A stretch of DNA of 64,000 nucleotides. It comes from Apostichopus japonicus. Its lineage: Eukaryota; Echinodermata; Holothuroidea; Aspidochirotida; Stichopodidae. The notes below the pieces were generated by a model, which worked only from the letters and a program-made list of their open reading frames with translations, was not told the DNA's origin and did no database searches. The position numbers and the translations under genes are program-made. Shown in pieces: positions 23,501-38,500 of this stretch (position 1 is its first letter; every line of letters begins with the position of its first letter). The stretch is from contig NC_092580.1 of the NCBI RefSeq assembly GCF_037975245.1, forward strand, positions 16,132,001 through 16,196,000. Direction: 5' to 3'.

Positions 23501-26500
23501 ACTTGATGGGTTACAGACCGTTCTTTGAAGTAACATAAACGCATTTTAAATATAAACTGATCTATCTCTATAAAAATGGGGTTCCTCACTCAACACTAAA
23601 ACAAGCAACTTGTCGTGACTAATAAAAAAGTTGATAAGTTGCATTTGGAAGATTTTACTCACCTTCACTGCATAGCAGCACGCTTCTTCTTACGTCGTAG
23701 TCGTACTGCGTCTTTATCCGTCTTCTTCTGCATCTGAAAAAACAAGGCTAGAAAAACAGTTAGAACATATCAAATACATAACCCACCCACCAACCCTGGG
23801 ACCCCCCCCCCCGTCTTCTTCTGCTGGCATCGTCCTGCGTCTTTATCCGTCTTCATCTGTATCTGAAACAACAAGGCAAGAAAATAAGTTAAATTATATC
23901 AAATGCAAAACCCACCGACTGACCAAGCCTCCCATTAGGGCCAAAGTAACATCTTAAAAACTATAAGTCTCCTTAGCAATACCTAGTGGACCCATTGGAA
24001 AAGTTTGATTTTGGTGGTGGGTGCATGGGGTGGGGGGATGGGGTTGGTGGAGAAGGGTACACAAAATTTGGGGAGGGTGCTATGGTATTGGATCCAAGGG
24101 GAGTGTGTACCTGCAATCCTTGGCCGTTAAGTGAGAAACCCTAGTTTTGAGGATGTTTAAAACTGCTTGAAAATTATTTGATGGGTTACAGACCGTTCTT
24201 TGAAGTAATATAAACGCACTATTATTATAAACTGATCATATCTCTAAAAATGGGGTTCTTCACTCAACACTAACACAAGTAACTTTTCGTGACTAATAAA
24301 AAAGTTGATCAGTTGCATTTAGAAGTTCTAACTCACCTTCACTGCATAGCAGCACGCTTCTTCTTACGTCGTAGTCGTACTGCGTCTTTATCCGTCTTCT
24401 TCTGCATCTGAAAAAACAAGGCTAGAAAAACAGTTAGAACATATCAAATACATAACCCACCCACCAACCCTGGACACCCCCCCCCTCTTCTTCTGCTGGC
24501 ATCGTCCTGCGTCTTTATCCGTCTTCATCTGTATCTGAAACAACAAGGCAAGAAAATAAGTTAAAACATATCAAATGCAAAGCCCACCCACTGGGCAAGC
24601 CTCCCATTAGTGCCAAAGTAACATCTTAAAAACTATAAGTCTCCTTAGCAATACCTAGTGGACCCATTGGAAAAGTTTGATTTTGGTTGTGGGTGCATGG
24701 GGTGGGGGGATGGGGTTGGTGGAGAAGGGTACACAAAATTTGGGGAGGGTGCTATGGTATTGGATCCAAGGGGAGTGTGTACCTGCAATCCTTGGCCGTT
24801 AAGTGAGAAACCCTAGTTTTGAGGATGTTTAAAACTGCTTGAAAATTATTTGATGGGTTACAGACCGTTCTTTGAAGTAATATAAACGCACTATTATTAT
24901 AAACTGATCATATCTCTAAAAATGGGGTTCTTCACTCAACACTAACACAAGTAACTTTTCGTGACTAATAAAAAAGTTGATCAGTTGCATTTAGAAGTTC
25001 TAACTCACCTTCACTGCATAGCAGCACGCTTCTTCTTACGTCGTAGTCGTCCTGCGTCTTTATCCGTCTTCTTCTGCATCTGAAAAAACAAGGCTAGAAA
25101 AACAGTTAGAACATATCAAATACATAACCCACCCACCAACCCTGGGACACCCCCCCCCCCTCTTCTTCTGCTGGCATCGTCCTGCGTCTTTATCCGTCTT
25201 CATCTGTATCTGAAACAACAAGGCAAGAAAATAAGTGAAAACATATCAAATGCAAAACTCACCCACTGACCAAGCCTCCCATTAGGGCCAAAGTAACATC
25301 TTAAAAACTATAAGTCTCCTTAGCAATACCTAGTGGACCCATTGGAAAAGTTTGATTTTGGTTGTGGGTGCATGGGGTGGGGGGATGGGGTTGGTGGAGA
25401 AGGGTACACAAAATTTGGGGAGGGTGCTATGGTATTGGATCCAAGGGGAGTGTGTACCTGCAATCCTTGGCCGTTAAGTGAGAAACCCTAGTTTTGAGGA
25501 TGTTTAAAACTGCTTGGAAATTATTTGATGGGTTACAGATCGTTCTTTGAAGTAATATAAACGCACTATTATTATAAACTGATCGTATCTCTAAAAATGG
25601 TCCTCTTCACTCAACACTAACACAAGCAACTTTTCGTGACTAATAAAAAAGTTGATAAGTTGCATTTGGAAGATTTTACTCACCTTCACTGCATAGCAGC
25701 ACGCTTCTTCTTACGTCGTAGTCGTCCTGCGTCTTTATCCGTCTTCTTCTGCATCTGAAAAAACAAGGCTAGAAAAACAGTTAGAACATATCAAATACAT
25801 AACCCACCCACCAACCCTGGGACCCACCCCCCCCGTCTTCTTCTGCTGGCATCGTCCTGCGTCTTTATCCGTCTTCATCTGTATCTGAAACAACAAGGCA
25901 AGAAAATAAGTTAAAACATATCAAATGCAAAACCCACCCACTGGGCAAACCTCCCATTAGGGCCAAAGTAACATCTTAAAAACTATAAGTCTCCTTAGCA
26001 ATACCTAGTGGACCCATTGGAAAAGTTTGATTTTGGTTGTGGGTGCATGGGGTGGGGGGATGGGGTTGGTGGAGAAGGGTACACAAAATTTGGGGAGGGT
26101 GCTATGGAAGGGATCCAAGGGGAGTGTGTACCTGCAATCCTTGGCCGTTAAGTGAGAAACCCTAGTTTTGAGGATGTTTAAAACTGCTTGAAAATTATTT
26201 GATGGGTTACAGACCGTTCTTTGAAGTAATATAAACGCACTATTATTATAAACTGATCATATCTCTAAAAATGGGGTTCTTCACTCAACACTAACACAAG
26301 TAACTTTTCGTGACTAATAAAAAAGTTGATCAGTTGCATTTAGAAGTTCTAACTCACCTTCACTGCATAGCAGCACGCTTCTTCTTACGTCGTAGTCGTC
26401 CTGCGTCTTTATCCGTCTTCTTCTGCATCTGAAAAAACAAGGCTAGATAAACAGTTAGAACATATCAAATACATAACCCACCCACCAACCCTGGGACACC

Positions 26501-29500
26501 CCCCCCCCCCCCGTCTTCTTCTGCTGGCATCGTCCTGCGTCTTTATCCGTCTTCATCTGTATCTGAAACAACAAGGCAAGAAAATAAGTGAAAACATATC
26601 AAATGCAAAACTCACCCACTGACCAAGCCTCCCATTAGGGCCAAAGTAACATCTTAAAAACTATAAGTCTCCTTAGCAATACCTAGTGGACCCATTGGAA
26701 AAGTTTGATTTTGGTTGTGGGTGCATGGGGTGGGGGGATGGGGTTGGTGGAGAAGGGTACACAAAATTTGGGGAGGGTGCTATGGTACTGGATCCAAGGG
26801 GAGTGTGTACCTGCAATCCTTGGCCGTTAAGTGAGAAACCCTAGTTTTGAGGATGTTTAAAACTGCTTGAAAATTATTTGATGGGTTACAGATCGTTCTT
26901 TGAAGTAATATAAACGCATTATTATTATAAACTGATCGTATCTCTAAAAATGGTCCTCTTCACTCAACACTAACACAAGCAACTTTTCGTGACTAATAAA
27001 AAAGTTGATAAGTTGCATTTGGAAGATTTTACTCACCTTCACTGCATAGCAGCACGCTTCTTCTTACGTCGTAGTTGTCCTGCGTCTTTATCCGTCTTCT
27101 TCTGCATCTGAAAAAACAAGGCTAGAAAAACAGTTAGAACATATCAAATACATAACCCACCCACCAACCCTGGGACCCACCCCCCCTCTTCTTCTGCTGG
27201 CATCGTCCTGCGTGTTTATCCGTCTTCATCTGTATCTGAAACAACAAGGCAAGAAAATAAGTTAAAACATATCAAATGCAAAACCCACCCACTGGGCAAA
27301 CCTCCCATTAGGGCCAAAGTAACATCTTAAAAACTATAAGTCTCCTTAGCAATACCTAGTGGACCCATTGGAAAAGTTTGATTTTGGTTGTGGGTGCATG
27401 GGGTGGGGGGATGGGGTTGGTGGAGAAGGGTACACAAAATTTGGGGAGGGTGCTATGGAAGGGATCCAAGGGGAGTGTCTTCCCGTAATCATTGGCCGTT
27501 AAGTGAGAAACCCTAGTTTTGAGGATGTTTAAAACTGCTTGGAAATTACTTGATGGGTTACAGACCGTTCTTTGAAGTAATATAAACGCATTATTATTAT
27601 AAACTGATCATATCTCTATAAAAATCGGGTTCTTCACTCAACACTAACACAAGCAACTTTTCGTGACTAATAAAAAAGTTGATAAGTTGCATTTGGAAGA
27701 TTTTACTCACCTTCACTGCATAGCAGCACGCTTCTTCTTACGTCGTAGTCGTCCTGCGTCTTTATCCGTCTTCTTCTGCATCTGAAAAAACAAGGCTAGA
27801 AAAACAGTTAGAACATATCAAATACATAACCCACCCACCAACCCTGGGACCCACCCCCCCCTCTTCTTCTGCTGGCATCGTCCTGCGTCTTTATCCGTCT
27901 TCTTCTGTATCTGAAACAACAAGGCAAGAAAATAAGTGAAAACATATCAAATGCAAAACCCACCCACTGACCAAGCCTCCCATTAGTGCCAAAGTAACAT
28001 CTTAAAAACTATAAGTCTCCTTAGCAATACCTAGTGGACCCATTGGAAAAGTTTGATTTTGGTTGTGGGTGCATGGGGTGGGGGAATGTGGTTGGTGGAG
28101 AAGGGTACACAAAATTTGGGGAGGGTGCTATGGTATTGGATCCAAGGGGATTGTGTACCTGCAATCCTTGGCCGTTAAGTGAGAAACCCTAGTTTTGAGG
28201 ATGTTTAAAACTGCTTGGAAATTATTTGATGGGTTACAGACCGTTCTTTGAAGTAACATAAACGCATTATTATTATAAACTGATCATATCTCTAAAAATG
28301 GGGTTCTTCACTCAACACTAACACAAGCAACTTTTCGTGACTAATAAAAAAGTTGATCAGTTGCATTTAGAAGTTCTAACTCACCTTCACTGCATAGCAG
28401 CACGCTTCTTCTTACGTCGTAGTCGTCCTGCGTCTTTATCCGTCTTCTTCTGCATCTGAAAAAACAAAGCTAGAAAAACAGTTAGAACATATCAAATACA
28501 TAACCCACCCACCAACCCTGGGACCCACCCCCCCTCTTCTTCTGCTGGCATCGTCCTGCGTCTTTATCCGTCTTTATCTGTATCTGAAACAACAAGGCAA
28601 GAAAATAAGTTAAAACATATCAAATGCAAAACCCACCCACTGGGCAAGCCTCCCATTAGGGCCAAAGTAACATCTTAAAAACTATAAGTCTTCTTAGCAA
28701 TACCTAGTGGACCCATTGCAAAAGTTTGATTTTGGTGGTGGGTGCATGGGGTGGGGGTATGGGGTTGGTGGAGAAGGGTACACAAAATTTGGGGAGGGTG
28801 CTATGGTATTGGATCCAAGGGGAGTGTGTACCTGCAATCCTTGGCCGTTCAGTGAGAAACCCTAGTTTTGAGGATGTTTAAAACTGCTTGAAAATTATTT
28901 GATGGGTTACAGACCGTTCTTTGAAGTAATATAAACGCATTATTATTATAAACTGATCATATCTCTATAAAAATGGGGTTCTTCACTCAACACTAACACA
29001 AGCAACTTTTCGTGACTAATACAAAAGTTGATCAGTTGCATTTGGAAGATTTTACTCACCTTCACTGCATAGCAGCACGCTTCTTCTTACGTCGTAGTCG
29101 TCCTGCGTCTTTATCCGTCTTCTTCTGCATCTGAAAAAACAAGGCTAGAAAAACAGTTAGAACATATCAAATACATAACCCACCCACCAACCCTGGGACC
29201 CACCCCCCCTCTTCTTCTGCTGGCATCGTCCTGCGTCTTTATCCGTCTTCTTCTGTATCTGAAACAACAAGGCAAGAAAATAAGTGAAAACATATCAAAT
29301 GCAAAACCCACCGACTGACCAAGCCTCCCATTAGGGCCAAAGTAACATCTTAAAAACTATAAGTCTCCTTAGCAATACCTAGTGGACCCATTGGAAAAGT
29401 TTGATTTTGGTTGTGGGTGCATGGGGTGGGGGAATGTGGTTGGTGGAGAAGGGTACACAAAATTTGGGGAGGGTGCTATGGTATTGGATCCAAGGGGATT

Positions 29501-32500
29501 GTGTACCTGCAATCCTTGGCCGTTAAGTGAGAAACCCTAGTTTTGAGGATGTTTAAAACTGCTTGGAAATTATTTGATGGGTTACAGACCGTTCTTTGAA
29601 GTAACATAAACGCATTATTATTATAAACTGATCATATCTCTAAAAATGGGGTTCTTCACTCAACACTAACACAAGCAACTTTTCGTGACTAATAAAAAAG
29701 TTGATCAGTTGCATTTAGAAGTTCTAACTCACCTTCACTGCATAGCAGCACGCTTCTTCTTACGTCGTAGTCGTCCTGCGTCTTTATCCGTCTTCTTCTG
29801 CATCTGAAAAAACAAGGCTAGAAAAACAGTTAGAACATATCAAATACATAACCCACCCACCAACCCTGGGACCCACCCCCCCTCTTCTTCTGCTGGCATC
29901 GTCCTGCGTCTTTATCCGTCTTCATCTGTATCTGAAACAACAAGGCAAGAAAATAAGTTAAAACATATCAAATGCAAAACCCACCCACTGGGCAAGCCTC
30001 CCATTAGGGCCAAAGTAACATCTTAAAAACTATAAGTCTTCTTAGCAATACCTAGTGGACCCATTGCAAAAGTTTGATTTTGGTGGTGGGTGCATGGGGT
30101 GGGGGTATGGGGTTGGTGGAGAAGGGTACACAAAATTTGGGGAGGGTGCTATGGTATTGGATCCAAGGGGAGTGTGTACCTGCAATCCTTGGCCGTTCAG
30201 TGAGAAACCCTAGTTTTGAGGATGTTTAAAACTGCTTGAAAATTATTTGATGGGTTACAGACCGTTCTTTGAAGTAATATAAACGCATTATTATTATAAA
30301 CTGATCGTATCTCTAAAAATGGGGTTCTTCACTCAACACTAACACAAGCAACTTTTCGTGACTAATAAAAAAGTTGATAAGTTGCATTTGGAAGATTTTA
30401 CTCACCTTCACTGCATAGCAGCACGCTTCTTCTTACGTCGTAGTCGTCCTGCGTCTTTATCCGTCTTCTTCTGCATCTGAAAAAACAAGGCTAGAAAAAC
30501 AGTTAGAACATATCAAATACATAACCCACCCACCAACCCTGGGACCCACCACCCCTCTTCTTCTGCTGGCATCGTCCTTCGTCTTTATCCGTCTTCATCT
30601 GTATCTGAAACAACAAGGCAAGAAAATAAGTTAAATTATATCAAATGCAAAACCCACCGACTGACCAAGCCTCCCATTAGGGCCAAAGTAACATCTTAAA
30701 AACTATAAGTCTCCTTAGCAATACCTAGTGGACCCATTGGAAAAGTTTAATTTTGGTTGTGGGTGCATGGGGTGGGGGGATGGGGTTGGTGGAGAAGGGT
30801 ACACAAAATTTGGGGAGGGTGCTATGGTATTGGATCCAAGGGGAGTGTGTACCTGCAATCCTTGGCCGTTAAGTGAGAAACCCTAGTTTTGAGGATGTTT
30901 AAAACTGCTTGGAAATTATTTGATGGGTTACAGATCGTTCTTTGAAGTAATATAAACGCACTATTATTATAAACTGATCGTATCTCTAAAAATGGTCCTC
31001 TTCACTCAACACTAACACAAGCAACTTTTCGTGACTAATAAAAAAGTTGATAAGTTGCATTTGGAAGATTTTACTCACCTTCACTGCATAACAGCACGCT
31101 TCTTCTTACGTCGTAGTCGTCCTGCGTCTTTATCCGTCTTCTTCTGCATCTGAAAAAACAAGGCTAGAAAAACAGTTAGAACATATCAAATACATAACCC
31201 ACCCACCAACCCTGGGACCCACCCCCCCCCCGTCTTCTTCTGCTGGCATCGTCCTGCGTCTTTATCCGTCTTCATCTGTATCTGAAACAACAAGGCAAGA
31301 AAATAAGTTAAAACATATCAAATGCAAAACCCACCCACTGGGCAAACCTCCCATTAGGGCCAAAGTAACATCTTAAAAACTATAAGTCTCCTTAGCAATA
31401 CCTAGTGGACCCATTGGAAAAGTTTGATTTTGGTTGTGGGTGCATGGGGTGGGGGGATGGGGTTGGTGGAGAAAGGTACACAAAATTTGGGGAGGGTGCT
31501 ATGGAAGGGATCCAAGGGGAGTGTCTTCCCGTAATAATTGGCCGTTAAGTGAGAAACCCTAGTTTTGAGGATGTTTAAAACTGCTTGGAAATTACTTGAT
31601 GGGTTACAGACCGTTCTTTGAAGTAATATAAACGCATTATTATTATAAACTGATCATATCTCTATAAAAATGGGGTTCTTCACTCAACACTAACACAAGC
31701 AACTTTTCGTGACTAATAAAAAAGTTGATAAGTTGCATTTGGAAGATTTTACTCACCTTCACTGCATAGCAGCACGCTTCTTCTTACGTCGTAGTCGTCC
31801 TGCGTCTTTATCCGTCTTCTTCTGCATCTGAAAAAACAAGGCTAGAAAAACAGTTAGAACATATCAAATACATAACCCACCCACCAGCCCTGGGACCCAC
31901 CCCCCCTCTTCTTCTGCTGGCATCGTCCTGCGTCTTTATCCGTCTTCTTCTGTATCTGAAACAACAAGGCAAGAAAATAAGTGAAAACATATCAAATGCA
32001 AAACCCACCCACTGACCAAGCCTCCCATTAGGGCCAAAGTAACATCTTAAAAACTATAAGTCTCCTTAGCAATACCTAGTGGACCCATTGGAAAAGTTTG
32101 ATTTTGGTTGTGGGTGCATGGGGTGGGGGAATGTGGTTGGTGGAGAAGGGTACACAAAATTTGGGGAGGGTGCTATGGTATTGGATCCAAGGGGATTGTG
32201 TACCTGCAATCCTTGGCCGTTAAGTGAGAAACCCTAGTTTTGAGGATGTTTAAAACTGCTTGGAAATTATTTGATGGGTTACAGACCGTTCTTTGAAGTA
32301 ACATAAACGCATTATTATTATAAACTGATCATATCTCTAAAAATGGGGTTCTTCACTCAACACTAACACAAGCAACTTTTCGTGACTAATAAAAAAGTTG
32401 ATCAGTTGCATTTAGAAGTTCTAACTCACCTTCACTGCATAGCAGCACGCTTCTTCTTACGTCGTAGTCGTCCTGCGTCTTTATCCGTCTTCTTCTGCAT

Positions 32501-35500
32501 CTGAAAAAACAAGGCTAGAAAAACAGTTAGAACATATCAAATACATAACCCACCCACCAACCCTGGGACCCACCCCCCCTCTTCTTCTGCTGGCATCGTC
32601 CTGCGTCTTTATCCGTCTTTATCTGTATCTGAAACAACAAGGCAAGAAAATAAGTTAAAACATATCAAATGCAAAACCCACCCACTGGGCAAGCCTCCCA
32701 TTAGGGCCAAAGTAACATCTTAAAAACTATAAGTCTTCTTAGCAATACCTAGTGGACCCATTGCAAAAGTTTGATTTTGGTGGTGGGTGCATGGGGTGGG
32801 GGTATGGGGTTGGTGGAGAAGGGTACACAAAATTTGGGGAGGGTGCTATGGTATTGGATCCAAGGGGAGTGTGTACCTGCAATCCTTGGCCGTTCAGTGA
32901 GAAACCCTAGTTTTGAGGATGTTTAAAACTGCTTGAAAATTATTTGATGGGTTACAGACCGTTCTTTGAAGTAATATAAACGCATTATTATTATAAACTG
33001 ATCATATCTCTATAAAAATGGGGTTCTTCACTCAACACTAACACAAGCAACTTTTCGTGACTAATACAAAAGTTGATAAGTTGCATTTGGAAGATTTTAC
33101 TCACCTTCACTGCATAGCAGCACGCTTCTTCTTACGTCGTAGTCGTCCTGCGTCTTTATCCGTCTTCTTCTGCATCTGAAAAAACAAGGCTAGAAAAACA
33201 GTTAGAACATATCAAATACATAACCCACCCACCAACCCTGGGACCCACCCCCCCTCTTCTTCTGCTGGCATCGTCCTGCGTCTTTATCCGTCTTCTTCTG
33301 TATCTGAAACAACAAGGCAAGAAAATAAGTGAAAACATATCAAATGCAAAACCCACCCACTGACCAAGCCTCCCATTAGGGCCAAAGTAACATCTTAAAA
33401 ACTATAAGTCTCCTTAGCAATACCTAGTGGACCCATTGGAAAAGTTTGATTTTGGTTGTGGGTGCATGGGGTGGGGGAATGTGGTTGGTGGAGAAGGGTA
33501 CACAAAATTTGGGGAGGGTGCTATGGTATTGGATCCAAGGGGATTGTGTACCTGCAATCCTTGGCCGTTAAGTGAGAAACCCTAGTTTTGAGGATGTTTA
33601 AAACTGCTTGGAAATTATTTGATGGGTTACAGACCGTTCTTTGAAGTAACATAAACGCATTATTATTATAAACTGATCATATCTCTAAAAATGGGGTTCT
33701 TCACTCAACACTAACACAAGCAACTTTTCGTGACTAATAAAAAAGTTGATCAGTTGCATTTAGAAGTTCTAACTCACCTTCACTGCATAGCAGCACGCTT
33801 CTTCTTACGTCGTAGTCGTCCTGCGTCTTTATCCGTCTTCTTCTGCATCTGAAAAAACAAGGCTAGAAAAACAGTTAGAACATATCAAATACATAACCCA
33901 CCCACCAACCCTGGGACCCACCCCCCCTCTTCTTCTGCTGGCATCGTCCTGCGTCTTTATCCGTCTTCATCTGTATCTGAAACAACAAGGCAAGAAAATA
34001 AGTTAAAACATATCAAATGCAAAACCCACCCACTGGGCAAGCCTCCCATTAGGGCCAAAGTAACATCTTAAAAACTATAAGTCTTCTTAGCAATACCTAG
34101 TGGACCCATTGCAAAAGTTTGATTTTGGTGGTGGGTGCATGGGGTGGGGGTATGGGGTTGGTGGAGAAGGGTACACAAAATTTGGGGATGGTGCTATGGT
34201 ATTGGATCCAAGGGGAGTGTGTACCTGCAATCCTTGGCCGTTCAGTGAGAAACCCTAGTTTTGAGGATGTTTAAAACTGCTTGAAAATTATTTGATGGGT
34301 TACAGACCGTTCTTTGAAGTAATATAAACGCATTATTATTATAAACTGATCGTATCTCTAAAAATGGGGTTCTTCACTCAACACTAACACAAGCAACTTT
34401 TCGTGACTAATAAAAAAGTTGATAAGTTGCATTTGGAAGATTTTACTCACCTTCACTGCATAGCAGCACGCTTCTTCTTACGTCGTAGTCGTCCTGCGTC
34501 TTTATCCGTCTTCTTCTGCATCTGAAAAACAAGGCTAGAAAAACAGTTAGAACATATCAAATACATAACCCACCCACCAACCCTGGGACCCACCACCCCT
34601 CTTCTTCTGCTGGCATCGTCCTTCGTCTTTATCCGTCTTCATCTGTATCTGAAACAACAAGGCAAGAAAATAAGTTAAATTATATCAAATGCAAAACCCA
34701 CCGACTGACCAAGCCTCCCATTAGGGCCAAAGTAACATCTTAAAAACTATAAGTCTCCTTAGCAATACCTAGTGGACCCATTGCAAAAGTTTGATTTTGG
34801 TTGTGGGTGCATGGGGTGGGGGGATGGGGTTGGTGGAGAAGGGTACACAAAATTTGGGGAGGGTGCTATGGTATTGGATCCAAGGGGAGTGTCTTCCTGC
34901 AATCCTTGGCCGTTAAGTGAGAAACCCTAGTTTTGAGGATGTTTAAAACTGCTTGAAAATTATTTGATGGGTTACAGACCGTTCTTTGAAGTAATATAAA
35001 CGCACTATTATTATAAACTGATCATATCTCTAAAAATGGGGTTCTTCACTCAACACTAACACAAGTGACTTTTCGTGACTAATAAAAAAGTTGATCAGTT
35101 GCATTTAGAAGTTCTAACTCACCTTCACTGCATAGCAGCACGCTTCTTCTTACGTCGTAGTCGTCCTGCGTCTTTATCCGTCTTCTTCTGCATCTGAAAA
35201 AACAAGGCTAGAAAAACAGTTAGAACATATCAAATACATAACCCACCCACCAACCCTGGGACACCCCCCCCCCCCGTCTTCTTCTGCTGGCATCGTCCTG
35301 CGTCTTTATCCGTCTTCATCTGTATCTGAAACAACAAGGCAAGAAAATAAGTGAAAACATATCAAATGCAAAACCCACCCACTGGGCAAGCCTCCCATTA
35401 GGGCCAAAGTAACATCTTAAAAACTATAAGTCTCCTTAGCAATACCTAGTGGACCCATTGGAAAAGTTTGATTTTGGTTGTGGGTGCATGGGGTGGGGGG

Positions 35501-38500
35501 ATGGGGTTGGTGGAGAAGGGTACACAAAATTTGGGGAGGGTGCTATGGTATTGGATCCAAGGGGAGTGTGTACCTGCAATCCTTGGCCGTTAAGTGAGAA
35601 ACCCTAGTTTTGAGGATGTTTAAAACTGCTTGAAAATTATTTTATGGGTTACAGATCGTTCTTTGAAGTAATATAAACGCATTATTATTATAAACTGATC
35701 GTATCTCTAAAAATGGTCCTCTTCACTCAACACTAACACAAGCAACTTTTCGTGACTAATGAAAAAGTTGATAAGTTGCATTTGGAAGATTTTACTCACC
35801 TTCACTGCATAGCAGCACGCTTCTTCTTACGTCGTAGTCGTCCTGCGTCTTTATCCGTCTTCTTCTGCATCTGAAAAAACAAGGCTAGAAAAACAGTTAG
35901 AACATATCAAATACATAACCCACCCACCAACCCTGGGACCCCCCCCCCCGTCTTCTTCTGCTGGCATCGTCCTGCGTCTTTATCCGTCTTCATCTGTATC
36001 TGAAACAACAAGGCAAGAAAATAAGTTAAAACATATCAAATGCAAAACCCACCCACTGACCAAGCCTCCCATTAGGGCCAAAGTAACATCTTAAAAACTA
36101 TAAGTCTCCTTAGCAATACCTAGTGGACCCATTGGAAAAGTTTGATTTTGGTTGTGGGTGCATGGGGTGGGGGGATGGGGTTGGTGGAGAAGGGTACACA
36201 AAATTTGGGGAGGGTGCTATGGAAGGGATCCAAGGGGAGTGTCTTCCCGTAATCATTGGCCGTTAAGTGAGAAACCCTAGTTTTGAGGATGTTTAAAACT
36301 GCTTGGAAATTATTTGATGGGTTACAGATCGTTCTTTGAAGTAATATAAACGCATTATTATTATAAACTGATCATATCTCTATAAAAATCGGGTTCTTCA
36401 CTCAACACTAACACAAGCAACTTTTCGTGACTAATAAAAAAGTTGATAAGTTGCATTTAGAAGTTCTAACTCACCTTCACTGCATAGCAGCACGCTTCTT
36501 CTTACGTCGTAGTCGTCCTGCGTCTTTATCCGTCTTGTTCTGCATCTGAAAAAACAAGGCTAGAAAAACAGTTAGAACATATCAAATAAATAACCCACCC
36601 ACCAACCCTGGGACCCCCCCCCCCCCGTCTTCTTCTGCTGGCATCGTCCTGCGTCTTTATCCGTCTTCTTCTGTATCTGAAACAACAAGGCAAGAAAATA
36701 AGTGAAAACATATCAAATGCAAAACCCACCCACTGACCAAGCCTCCCATTAGGGCCAAAGTAACATCTTAAAAACTATAAGTCTCCTTAGCAATACCTAG
36801 TGGACCCATTGCAAAAGTTTGAATTTGGTTGTGGGTGCATGGGGTGGGGGAATGTGGTTGGTGGAGAAGGGTACACAAAATTTGGGGAGGGTGCTATGGT
36901 ATTGGATCCAAGGGGATTGTGTACCTGCAATCCTTGGCCGTTAAGTGAGAAACCCTAGTTTTGAGGATGTTTAAAACTGCTTGGAAATTATTTGATGGGT
37001 TACAGACCGTTCTTTGAAGTAACATAAACGCATTATTATTATAAACTGATCATATCTCTAAAAATGGGGTTCTTCACTCAACACTAACACAAGCAACTTT
37101 TCGTGACTAATAAAAAAGTTGATAAGTTGCATTTAGAAGTTCTAACTCACCTTCACTGCATAGCAGCACGCTTCTTCTTACGTCGTAGTCGTCCTGCGTC
37201 TTTATCCGTCTTCTTCTGCATCTGAAAAAACAAGGCTAGAAAAACAGTTAGAACATATCAAATACATAACCCACCCACCAACCCTGGGACCCACCCCCCC
37301 TCTTCTTCTGCTGGCATCGTCCTGCGTCTTTATCCGTCTTTATCTGTATCTGAAACAACAAGGCAAGAAAATAAGTTAAAACATATCAAATGCAAAACCC
37401 ACCCACTGGGCAAGCCTCCCATTAGGGCCAAAGTAACATCTTAAAAACTATAAGTCTCCTTAGCAATACCTAGTGGACCCATTGCAAAAGTTTGATTTTG
37501 GTGGTGGGTGCATGGGGTGGGGGTATGGGGTTGGTGGAGAAGGGTACACAAAATTTGGGGAGGGTGCTATGGTATTGGATCCAAGGGGAGTGTGTACCTG
37601 CAATCCTTGGCCGTTCAGTGAGAAACCCTAGTTTTGAGGATGTTTAAAACTGCTTGAAAATTATTTGATGGGTTACAGACCGTTCTTTGAAGTAATATAA
37701 ACGCATTATTATTATAAACTGATCGTATCTCTAAAAATGGGGTTCTTCACTCAACACTAACACAAGCAACTTTTCGTGACTAATAAAAAAGTTGATAAGT
37801 TGCATTTGGAAGATTTTACTCACCTTCACTGCATAGCAGCACGCTTCTTCTTACGTCGTAGTCGTACTGCGTCTTTATCCGTCTTCTTCTGCATCTGAAA
37901 AAACAAGGCTAGAAAAACAGTTAGAACATATCAAATACATAACCCACCCACCAACCCTGGGACCCACCACCCCTCTTCTTCTGCTGGCATCGTCCTGCGT
38001 CTTTATCCGTCTTCATCTGTATCTGAAACAACAAGGCAAGAAAATAAGTTAAATTATATCAAATGCAAAACCCACCCACTGACCAAGCCTCCCATTAGGG
38101 CCAAAGTAACATCTTAAAAACTATAAGTCTCCTTAGCAATACCTAGTGGACCCATTGCAAAAGTTTGATTTTGGTTGTGGGTGCATGGGGTGGGGGGATG
38201 GGGTTGGTGGAGAAGGGTACACAAAATCTGGGGAGGGTGCTATGGTATTGGATCCAAGGGGAGTGTGTACCTGCAATCCTTGGCCGTTAAGTGAGAAACC
38301 CTAGTTTTGAGGATGTTTAAAACTGCTTGGAAATTATTTGATGGGTTACAGATCGTTCTTTGAAGTAATGTAAACGCATTATTATTATAAACTGATCGTA
38401 TCTCTAAAAATGGTGCTATTCACTCAACACTAACACAAGCAACTTTTCGTGACTAATGAAAAAGTTGATAAGTTGCATTTGGAAGATTTTACTCACCTTC